From positions 186,001-250,000 of the forward strand of contig CAWFMB010000038.1 of assembly GCA_963816685.1 (NCBI GenBank): a stretch of 64,000 nucleotides of DNA, read 5' to 3'. Within the stretch, counting starts at the first letter, position 1. Each line of letters starts with the position of its first letter. Under the pieces are notes generated by a model. The model searched no databases, was not told where the DNA came from, and was given only the letters and a program-made list of their open reading frames with translations. The translations under genes and the position numbers were made by a program. Of the stretch, positions 17,384 to 24,991 are shown in pieces. The DNA is from CAVYUC01 sp963816685. Lineage in GTDB: Bacteria; Bacteroidota; Bacteroidia; Bacteroidales; Prolixibacteraceae.

Positions 17384-18805
17384 ATGGTCGACCGAATTAA
17401 TAATCCTAAAGTTGATAAAGTTTTAACCGGTGTTGAAGGACTGGATGAAATTACTTTTGGCGGACTTCCATATGCAAGGCCAAGTTTGATTTCAGGCTAT
17501 GCAGGTAGCGGAAAAACAGTACTGGCAATGCAGTTCATACTGAACGGAATTACAAAATACGATGAACCTGGCGTTTTTATTTCGATGGAAGAAACAGAAG
17601 AAGATCTCCGGAAAAATATGTCATCGTTTGGTTACAACCTTCCGGAAATGGAAAAAGCAAACAAGCTTTGTCTCGAAAATATTAAAATCAGGCAAAATAC
17701 ACTTTACCATTCAGGTCATTTCGATTTAAGTCCGCTCCTCATCCGCATAGAAGAAGCAGTTAAGAAAGTTAACGCAAAACGAATTGCAATCGACACTTTT
17801 GAACTTATTTTTAACGACATCCAGGATGAAAATGTTTTCCGTCAGGAGTTGGTCCGGCTAATTCTTTGGTTAAAAGAACATCAACTGACTACTGTTTTTA
17901 CTTCGGAAAAACCGCTGGTTACACAGTTAAAATCGGGAATAAATGAGTTTATTACCGATTGCGTAATCGTATTGACCCATACCCGCATCGATAACATTTA
18001 CACAAGAAGACTGCATATTTTAAAGTACCGCGGAAGCAAGCACGGCACCAACGAATATCCTTTTCTGATTGATCATAACGGCATTTCTATCTTGCCAATT
18101 ACCACAGTGGATATTCATAAAATCAGTTCCGAAGTTATTTCGACAGGTATTGCCGGACTTGATGAAAAAATAGATAAAAATGGATTTTATGTTGGCAGTT
18201 GCACGCTTATTTCCGGAACATCGGGAGTTGGCAAAACAAGTATGTCCATGTCAATTTGTGTCGAAGCCATGAAAAAGAACAAGCGCTGCCTTTTTTTCAT
18301 TTTTGAAGAATCGGCACAGCAACTTAAAAGAAATATGAAGTCCCTTGGGTTCAATCTTGACGAATTTGAAAAAAAGAATTTACTAAAAATAGTATCCACA
18401 CGCACAACAATAGTAGGACTCGAAACACATCTTGTTTCCATGTACAAGTACATCCGGGATTTTAATCCTGAAGTTGTTGTATTTGATCCGGTAACCGATC
18501 TTATTCAGATAGGAACTGTGTCGGAAGTACGTGGAATGCTGATAAGAACAATTGATTTCTTAAAAAGCAAATTGATTACTACTATTTTCACTTCATTGCT
18601 AAGTACCCATTCAAGAGAAGAGGATTTGGGAATGTCGTCGCTGGTAGATAGTTGGATAAAAATACATACGGAAGAAAAAGAACAAGACAAACTTCCACAT
18701 GTCTGTATTGTTAAGATACGTGGAATGAAACACTCACGACGTGAATATATCCTTGATTTTTCGGAAAAGGGATTGAAAATTTTAAATTTAGATAAAAGCT
18801 ATTAA
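17384..18805 (+). CDS. kaiC: KaiC-like double-domain ATPase
   Basis: A KaiC homologue with two RecA-type domains. CI (about residues 10-245) has Walker A GYAGSGKT (38-45) and the catalytic pair Glu69-Glu70. CII (about 250-470) has Walker A GTSGVGKT (278-285) and Glu308-Glu309. At the cyanobacterial autophosphorylation site (Ser-Thr in the CII domain) this protein has Ser418-Ser419 in GMSSLVDSW. It is about 45 residues shorter than the 519-residue cyanobacterial KaiC and lacks the C-terminal tail that KaiA binds; no kaiA is present. It heads an operon with kaiB, a PAS kinase and a response regulator, so it probably signals through phosphorelay rather than a full three-protein clock. Confidence 0.93.
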   Translation: MVDRINNPKVDKVLTGVEGLDEITFGGLPYARPSLISGYAGSGKTVLAMQFILNGITKYDEPGVFISMEETEEDLRKNMSSFGYNLPEMEKANKLCLENIKIRQNTLYHSGHFDLSPLLIRIEEAVKKVNAKRIAIDTFELIFNDIQDENVFRQELVRLILWLKEHQLTTVFTSEKPLVTQLKSGINEFITDCVIVLTHTRIDNIYTRRLHILKYRGSKHGTNEYPFLIDHNGISILPITTVDIHKISSEVISTGIAGLDEKIDKNGFYVGSCTLISGTSGVGKTSMSMSICVEAMKKNKRCLFFIFEESAQQLKRNMKSLGFNLDEFEKKNLLKIVSTRTTIVGLETHLVSMYKYIRDFNPEVVVFDPVTDLIQIGTVSEVRGMLIRTIDFLKSKLITTIFTSLLSTHSREEDLGMSSLVDSWIKIHTEEKEQDKLPHVCIVKIRGMKHSRREYILDFSEKGLKILNLDKSY

Positions 18806-18851
18806 AACCAAAATTGCTTTAAATAACTTTTATAGTACAGCAATTCACTAA

Positions 18852-19148
18852 ATGAAACAGGAAAAGGAATATCAATTTAAATTATTTATTGCCGGAATAT
18901 CGCCCGGATCAGTAAGGGCCATTGAAAATGTAAGAGAAATTTGTGATGAATATCTCAATGGAAATTATGAACTGGAAGTCATTGATATCTACCAGCAGCG
19001 ACAGCTTCTTAAAGACATGGAAATTATTGCTGTGCCCACACTGGTGCGTGTTAAACCTGTACCCGAAAAAAGAATCATCGGCGATATGAAGGATAAAAAT
19101 AATGTTGTTGATGTTCTGGAAATCATGGTAAAAAGACACGGCAACTAA
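18852..19148 (+). CDS. kaiB: KaiB-like protein
   Basis: A 98-residue thioredoxin-like protein with the KaiB pattern: FKLFIAGISPGSVRAIENV at the N-terminus, LEVIDIYQQRQLLKDMEII, then AVPTLVRVKPVPEKRIIGDM. In cyanobacteria KaiB switches fold and binds the CI ring of KaiC. The cis-Pro-like VPTL and PVPEKRIIGD elements are retained, so fold and partner binding are plausible. It sits 46 bases after kaiC and 5 bases before the kinase gene. Confidence 0.92.
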   Translation: MKQEKEYQFKLFIAGISPGSVRAIENVREICDEYLNGNYELEVIDIYQQRQLLKDMEIIAVPTLVRVKPVPEKRIIGDMKDKNNVVDVLEIMVKRHGN

Positions 19149-19153
19149 ATAAA

Positions 19154-20329
19154 ATGAATAAAAAACAACTTGAAAATTTAAACCTGCTTTTAAAAGAACA
19201 TTTTGATATGAAAAGCAGGGATTACATGTATCGTGTGCTTATAGAAAACATGAGCGAAGGTGCAGTTGTTATGAGCAACTCCCGTACAATAGTTTACAGT
19301 AATAAACGCTTTGCAGATTTAACAGGTTATAAACTTGAAAAGGTAATGGGGTCGGGTTTTGATTTGTTTTTAAGTGCACCGGACATTGAATCATTTTCAG
19401 CCTGCATGGATGAAGCAAAAGATAAACGCTCATTTCGTGAATTAAAATTAAAAACTGAACATGGCAGTATTCCCATCCTTGTTTCTGTCATATCATTTTA
19501 TATAGAAGAATTACTTTATTATGGAGTAACCATCAGTGATATAACATTCCAGAAAAATGTAGAAGAAGGACTCGAATTGAAAGTGGAAGCGCGTACACTT
19601 GAATTGATCGCAACAAATAAACGGCTCACTCAAATGAATAGTGAATTGATAGAATTCAATAATTATCTCGATAATTTTGTACATGCAATTGCCCATGATT
19701 TAAGGGCTCCGGTAGCCAACCTCAAATTGGTGGAAGAAATGTTTCGGATTGCACCGGATCATGAAAAGCCAAAATTACTATCTTCGGTCCGTGAAAATAT
19801 CCAGAAACTGGATATTACATTAAAAGGACTTGTTGAAATTATTGAAACAAAAGGCCAGCGCAATATAAATCAACCTGGCGTGGATGTAATTAATTTAGTA
19901 GAACAGGTGATAACTGAGCAACAAAAACAAATAAAAGTACGTAATGCTGTTATAAAAACTGAAAAACGAACGGATGAAAAAATCAATTATGTGGAGGAAT
20001 TTATCAGAAGCATAACAAGAAACATGATTAGCAATGCCCTGAAATATTCACAGCCTGAAAAACAGCCGCAATTAAACATCGTTTTTGATAAAAAAGATGA
20101 TTTCTTTACTTTAAGTTTTCAGGATAACGGAATCGGGATTGATTTAAGCAAACATGGAAAAAATTTGTTTAAACCATTTCAACGATTTACATTTGTCAGC
20201 CAGGGAATGGGAATTGGATTGCATATTATTAACAACATGGTTGTAAAAAATGGTGGATTTATTGATGTGGAAAGTGAGCCGGAGAAAGGAACTAAATTTA
20301 CTGTATATTTAAAGGAATACGCTGAATGA
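19154..20329 (+). CDS. PAS-domain histidine kinase in the kai operon
   Basis: A soluble kinase with no membrane segment. Residues about 22-135 form a PAS domain (ENMSEGAVVMSNSRTIVYSN, then FADLTGYKLEKVMG), followed by a coiled coil and a HisKA domain with phospho-acceptor His181 in HAIAHDLRAPVANL. The ATPase domain is complete: N-box RNMISNALKYS, DNGIGID and GMGIGLHIINNM. The cyanobacterial output kinase SasA has a KaiB-like sensor at its N-terminus. Here KaiB is a separate gene directly upstream and the kinase has a PAS domain instead. The stop overlaps the start of the next gene by four bases. Confidence 0.92.
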   Translation: MNKKQLENLNLLLKEHFDMKSRDYMYRVLIENMSEGAVVMSNSRTIVYSNKRFADLTGYKLEKVMGSGFDLFLSAPDIESFSACMDEAKDKRSFRELKLKTEHGSIPILVSVISFYIEELLYYGVTISDITFQKNVEEGLELKVEARTLELIATNKRLTQMNSELIEFNNYLDNFVHAIAHDLRAPVANLKLVEEMFRIAPDHEKPKLLSSVRENIQKLDITLKGLVEIIETKGQRNINQPGVDVINLVEQVITEQQKQIKVRNAVIKTEKRTDEKINYVEEFIRSITRNMISNALKYSQPEKQPQLNIVFDKKDDFFTLSFQDNGIGIDLSKHGKNLFKPFQRFTFVSQGMGIGLHIINNMVVKNGGFIDVESEPEKGTKFTVYLKEYAE

Positions 20330-20742
20330 AAAAAAACCATATTTTAATAGTTGATGACGACAATTATACAATTGAATTGTATAACATGCTTATCAGCTGG
20401 AGCCCGTACAAAAAGTATGTAACCACTCAGGAACATGCAGTGCAGGCGATGAAATACCTTTTGGATCTTCATTTAAACAATCCGGAAGTTTTTCCTGAAT
20501 ATATTTTACTTGATCTGCGAATGCCCGAAATGCATGGTTTCGATTTTATACGTTTGTTTGAAGAAAATTTTCCTGACAGAAAAAACAAAACAAACTTTGT
20601 AATAACTACAAGCTCAGTCATAAAAAAAGACAAGGAACAGGCATTTCAGTTCGACTGTGTAAAAGATTTTATAGTTAAACCTATACCAGGTAACTATATT
20701 GAAAAACTGGTTACCGGAGTCTTAACCGAAATCCTTGAATAG
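20326..20742 (+). CDS. single-domain response regulator in the kai operon
   Basis: A 138-residue CheY-like receiver with no output domain. The acidic pocket is at Asp10-12 (ILIVDDD), the phosphorylated Asp63 sits in LLDLRMPEMHG, and the conserved Lys is in IVKPIPG. It has an extended loop between alpha1 and beta3 (HLNNPEVFPEY). Overlap with the kinase stop (ATGA) points to translational coupling and a direct pair. As it has no DNA-binding domain, it must act through protein contacts or pass phosphate on. Confidence 0.92.
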   Translation: MKKNHILIVDDDNYTIELYNMLISWSPYKKYVTTQEHAVQAMKYLLDLHLNNPEVFPEYILLDLRMPEMHGFDFIRLFEENFPDRKNKTNFVITTSSVIKKDKEQAFQFDCVKDFIVKPIPGNYIEKLVTGVLTEILE

Positions 20743-20827
20743 AAAAGCAGAAGTCATTTATTCCTCTGAAATATGATTCTACTGGTTACCTGTTTCTGTA
20801 TACCGGCTTATACGTCGTTTTAAACAG

Positions 20828-21883
20828 TTACATTGTAGCGAGCTGGCAATTGCTTATTTTTTTATTGTACAGATTGTTCAAATAAATTTTGTGTTCGAGC
20901 GACTGGATGATAACATCAGAGAAATCGCGTTCAGCAAAACGCGAAGCACTTAAAAGGCCGCCGGGACTAAAAACATTGACTTCAATTAATTTTGAACCAA
21001 TAATATCGAGCCCAACCAGGAACATGCCATCGCGAACAAGATTTGGTCTGACAGCTTCTGCAATTCTCAGCATATCATCGGTAATCACAGGAGGTTTTGC
21101 TTCTCCTCCGGCATGCAGGTTAGAGCGGATATCATCCTCAGCATTTTTCCGGTGTACTCCTGCATATTTGCCCTTGTGTTCAAGTATCCTTCCATTAAGT
21201 AAAAAAATTCTTGTATCTCCTTTTTCAGATTCAGGTATAAACTCCTGTGCCACAATGTAACCTTCCTGGCTAATGGCTTCAATCATCTGGTTCAGGTTTT
21301 TTACATTTTCCTTATTTACCTGAAAAACACTTCGTCCGCCAGAACCAAACAAAGGTTTAACCACAATACTTTGATTGTTCGCCATAAAAAATTCATTTAT
21401 TTCTTTATTATCTCGCGAAATTATTGTCTCAGGCCTCACCTCTTTCGGAAACTGCTGAAAATAAATTTTATTCAGTGCGTGCGACAAACCATGGGCATCG
21501 TTTAAAACAATTACACCTTCTTCAATGGCCATCTTGCCAAATGAAATTCCGGCTACTCTGGCCCACGAGCGTGTTTTATCTTCTTCAGCCGGATCATTTC
21601 GCAACAGAATAATGTCCATATCCTTTAGATAAATCCTTTGCTTGTTCTTTCCATTTTCTTTAAGGTTTTCGAGATAGGATCCCAGGTTTCTGAACTTTTT
21701 GTCTTCAGCTTTTACAGCGCGTCCCCCCGCACATCCTTCAGGATAGTACGACAAATCTTCAATACCTATATAAAAAACATCATGCTTCTGGTTGTGCATT
21801 TTTTGCGCAAGTACAGTTGTAGTGTAAGGTTCGCGTTCAGTCTGAACATTGTTAACTATCATGCATATCTTCATATTTCTCAA
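20828..21883 (-). CDS. glutathione synthetase-like ATP-grasp ligase
   Basis: An ATP-grasp enzyme, a class that joins a carboxylate to an amine through an acyl phosphate. The glutathione-synthetase-like pre-ATP region (MKICMIVNNV, then DMDIILLRNDP) is followed by the grasp domains: VVKPLFGSGGRSVFQV (phosphate loop region), YIVAQEFIP, GDTRIFLLNGRI and the metal-binding LIEVNVFSPGG. The Met at 21874 is an alternative start. It is third in a three-gene cluster after an N-formylglutamate amidohydrolase-like gene and a DUF1704 gene. True glutathione synthesis would need a gamma-glutamylcysteine ligase, not seen here, so the substrate may be another peptide. Confidence 0.85.
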   Translation of the reverse strand: MRNMKICMIVNNVQTEREPYTTTVLAQKMHNQKHDVFYIGIEDLSYYPEGCAGGRAVKAEDKKFRNLGSYLENLKENGKNKQRIYLKDMDIILLRNDPAEEDKTRSWARVAGISFGKMAIEEGVIVLNDAHGLSHALNKIYFQQFPKEVRPETIISRDNKEINEFFMANNQSIVVKPLFGSGGRSVFQVNKENVKNLNQMIEAISQEGYIVAQEFIPESEKGDTRIFLLNGRILEHKGKYAGVHRKNAEDDIRSNLHAGGEAKPPVITDDMLRIAEAVRPNLVRDGMFLVGLDIIGSKLIEVNVFSPGGLLSASRFAERDFSDVIIQSLEHKIYLNNLYNKKISNCQLATM

Positions 21884-21977
21884 ATTTAAAAGCGGAAATT
21901 GTTTTCCCCTTATTTTGTTTTTGTACTCTTTAAAACATATTTACCTGGTATTGAAATTTTAAATCTGTATTATTATT

Positions 21978-23858
21978 TCATATTGCTGTATTTACAAGTT
22001 CAGTAATGCTTTTCATCTCCCTTATTTTAGATAATTTCCGTAATGACTCGCGATTGGTTAAATAATTCGGTTTAATTTTCAGCGGTTTTAATATTTCTCT
22101 TGAAATCAATTCATTGATTACCGGAAAATAACTTTGTTTTATTTTACCGATGAGCAATGGCTCCAGCGGATTATCGTCTTTCAGATAATTTATCAACTGT
22201 AAAAGTCCTCTGAGATAGATGGCATCTTTTGTTAATCCCCCACCTCTGTACACACGCGTTGCAATAAAAAAAGCTTTTCTTGCAGGAAAATGAAAGCCAT
22301 CTGTCAGCAATTCAAATGTTTTTTTAAAATTATTATTATTTATAAGGGAATCAACAGCAAATACTCTTGCAGCCAGCACCTGCATCCTGGATTTGCTAAG
22401 GCCTCCACTTAAATATTCCGCCAGTACTGCTATTCCTTCCTGCAACTCTTCGTATCCAGGAATACCGCTGCTCAATAACTTCAACGGCTGGCTTTTTCCG
22501 TTGTAATAGGTAACAACATGAGTTCCGATTTCATGTTGAATCAATGCATTTGCACGATTCTTTGCCACCCTGGTTTTTGCCGGAATATTTAAAACACCTT
22601 TGTTTACCATCATATTATCGATGGTATCTTTTATCTCTACTTTTTGGCAGATTTCGTCACATTGGGTTTGAAGCGTCAGTAACTCCTGCAGGGCAAGGGC
22701 AGCAAATTCATCGGTGTTGTAATATTCATTGTCCCCTCCGGTTTTTTCTTCGCCGGGAGGAAAGATTTCAAGTATTTCGTGTGCAACAGCTAATAACTTG
22801 TTGCTTACTGTTCCAAATAATTGCAAACTTCCATAGAAAAAATCCTTTGATTCTCTTTCATTCAGCATGGTAAGCATCTTGTCCACTTCCGCCCGTTTTT
22901 CGCGAAATAAAAACCCCAAAGTTGGATCATCAATATCTTCAATACGAATATTATACAACCTTCTTTTCAAAAGCTCCGGATCACTTGGCATCATCCGGTA
23001 GTGAAAAACAGGTTGTTTACGGAAGCCGCTTTCCTTAAATTCTTTCCACGCCTTTTTACTGTTTACCGGTGAAACAAGCATCAGAAAATGAATCTGATTG
23101 TCAATATCAACCAGTTCTTTATCAATTTTCCACACATCGGGATGCAATTCCCGTTTTGCAAGACTCTGAAATCCTGAAAATTTATGGCTTGTCTGTACTT
23201 TCACGAAATCGAAAACCAGCTTTTTCACCACTTTCGAAAATTCAGAATACAATTTCCGCTCCAGCAGAGGATAAATATTCCTGGTTTCGGTATCCAGATA
23301 AAAAGACTCCATTTTTAATCCCAAAAGCAAACATTCCAGTTGTTTCAGCGATTTTTTACTCAGTAAAGGCTGAAAATTTTCAGGGCACCTCTCTTCCGAA
23401 TTTCTGATGCTAACGAGAGGAATCAATCCTGCAAGATCCATTTCTGCAATATAATCTTTTACAGACAATACAGCTTTTGGAAGAAAATCCGTAGGCCCAA
23501 AGAGCTCAAAACCAGCAGTATTCAAATCTGAAACAGCTGCATTGTTATCGGGCCAGATTTCGAAAAGCAAAAATGCACCAAATTCATCCGACATTTTCTT
23601 TACTATTTTCTTAACCAGATGTCTGTATTCCTGATATTGTTCTTCAAAACATATAATATAAGATGCCTCATTTTTAATGATATTCTCAATTACAACATCT
23701 TTTGCTTTTTCTTTCGAAGGCCTGTAGACCAGCATAAAAGGCAATTGTCTTTCAATATGAATCATTCCTGAACCATTGAGCTGAAAATTTATCTTTCCAT
23801 TTTCATCCAGTTTGGATTCAAGTGTTTCAAATTCATTTCCTTTTAAAACTTCTTCCAT
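21978..23858 (-). CDS. DUF1704 (QEGLA-motif) putative metallopeptidase
   Basis: A 626-residue protein whose C-terminal half (about 290-615) is a DUF1704 domain, the family annotated as flavohemoglobin expression-modulating QEGLA-motif proteins. It has the zinc-type motif HEIGTH (442-447) and, 26 residues on, LQEGIA (472-477), giving a gluzincin-like set of ligands. TRVYRGGGLTKDAIYLRG follows, also typical. The domain is related to the eukaryotic tubulin tyrosine carboxypeptidase MATCAP, so removal of a C-terminal amino acid from a peptide is a plausible activity. The N-terminal half (1-280) resembles an N-formylglutamate-amidohydrolase-like fold only weakly. It is sandwiched between the amidohydrolase-like gene and the ATP-grasp gene. 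Confidence 0.85.
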   Translation of the reverse strand: MEEVLKGNEFETLESKLDENGKINFQLNGSGMIHIERQLPFMLVYRPSKEKAKDVVIENIIKNEASYIICFEEQYQEYRHLVKKIVKKMSDEFGAFLLFEIWPDNNAAVSDLNTAGFELFGPTDFLPKAVLSVKDYIAEMDLAGLIPLVSIRNSEERCPENFQPLLSKKSLKQLECLLLGLKMESFYLDTETRNIYPLLERKLYSEFSKVVKKLVFDFVKVQTSHKFSGFQSLAKRELHPDVWKIDKELVDIDNQIHFLMLVSPVNSKKAWKEFKESGFRKQPVFHYRMMPSDPELLKRRLYNIRIEDIDDPTLGFLFREKRAEVDKMLTMLNERESKDFFYGSLQLFGTVSNKLLAVAHEILEIFPPGEEKTGGDNEYYNTDEFAALALQELLTLQTQCDEICQKVEIKDTIDNMMVNKGVLNIPAKTRVAKNRANALIQHEIGTHVVTYYNGKSQPLKLLSSGIPGYEELQEGIAVLAEYLSGGLSKSRMQVLAARVFAVDSLINNNNFKKTFELLTDGFHFPARKAFFIATRVYRGGGLTKDAIYLRGLLQLINYLKDDNPLEPLLIGKIKQSYFPVINELISREILKPLKIKPNYLTNRESLRKLSKIREMKSITELVNTAI

Positions 23859-23899
23859 AACCTTAATTTTTTGCCTCTTTATTTAGGTTAACATCAGTT

Positions 23900-24733
23900 T
23901 TACCTGTTTGTTTTCTTAGATGTACGGTGTTTTTTGAATGAGGGCAAACTAATTTTTCTCAATCGTCCGGCTTCACGTAAAGTACCTTGAACAGTTTCAT
24001 TTAAAGCAGCTTTCAAAGCCTTAATCCTGTTAATATTTACAGCTCCGGTCCATTCATCCATAAAAATTTTTTTAAACTCTATAGCCAAAACACAACTACG
24101 CTCCGGATAATTTGCATGCACCCATTCGGAAAGAAATCCGCCTTTAAACCGCACATTTTCCTCCACAATAAGGTGCCTTCCCAAAAAATTAAAAGCCCGG
24201 AGTTGACTTTTAAAATGTTCAACAAGCGGAATCCATTTATGATTTAAAGTGCCTGTACCTACATTGATTTCCGGATTTTTCAGCGGGTCATCTCCCGTTT
24301 CGCGGTTTTCGCGTTTAAAGTTGTACGAATGAATATCGTAAACCACTATAAATCCGTACTTTTCAATGAAAAGGGTTATCTGCTGTTTAAGCCATTTGTA
24401 GAAATCGTCGTATTGTTTAAGGGAATTTTCCCACACCTTCTCCGGAACGTTATCTTTCCACACTTTTATTCCCCACGATTGTTCGGGATAACGATAAACC
24501 GCAGATTCCCGCGGACGGTTTACATCTGTCTCAAACCGCGAAGTATGAATAATGAAGCGGCTTGGGGCGATATCGGTAAAATACCCTGTACATGGATCTT
24601 CTTCGCGCAAACGGTCAAACTCACCGATATCAAGAAATTCAGCAGCTTCGCTCCGGATGCTGTGCCCGTTATGTATTGCAGTTGCCAGTAACGGACTGGC
24701 ATCCACATTAATGTCGTGCCAAAAGTTTATCAT
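23900..24733 (-). CDS. N-formylglutamate amidohydrolase-like protein
   Basis: Family N-formylglutamate amidohydrolase, whose classic member frees glutamate in histidine breakdown. Visible pattern: an N-terminal AIHNGHSIRSEA with metal-binding His/Glu, DIAPSRFIIHTSRFETDVNRPRE, VVYDIHSYNFKR, and a late segment LAIEFKKIFMDEW. No hut genes are present, and the neighbours are DUF1704 and an ATP-grasp ligase, so the real substrate is probably not formylglutamate from histidine. It is first in that cluster; the gap to the next gene is 41 bases. Confidence 0.85.
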   Translation of the reverse strand: MINFWHDINVDASPLLATAIHNGHSIRSEAAEFLDIGEFDRLREEDPCTGYFTDIAPSRFIIHTSRFETDVNRPRESAVYRYPEQSWGIKVWKDNVPEKVWENSLKQYDDFYKWLKQQITLFIEKYGFIVVYDIHSYNFKRENRETGDDPLKNPEINVGTGTLNHKWIPLVEHFKSQLRAFNFLGRHLIVEENVRFKGGFLSEWVHANYPERSCVLAIEFKKIFMDEWTGAVNINRIKALKAALNETVQGTLREAGRLRKISLPSFKKHRTSKKTNR

Positions 24734-24991
24734 ACAAGTTATTTTGAAAAATCTGTGCCAAAAACAGGCACCAAATTCTTCAACTTATAATAAAACACTG
24801 ATACTCATTCAGTATGAATAAATAAAACTTCAGATATCCAATTGGCAATAATTGCCAGGACTGTGTAAAATCCACAATCAACCATACAGTTTTTATTACA
24901 GGTTGATTTGCGGTTGTATTCAAGACAGGTAAATTCTCTTTTTGTACCCTCAGGTGGCACTTTGAAGCGATAAATGAATATTTCGTTTTGT

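Noticed and set aside
22544..22873. A 109-residue plus-strand frame inside the DUF1704 gene.
   Set aside because: Opposite a conserved gene; His/Leu-rich composition typical of antisense translation.
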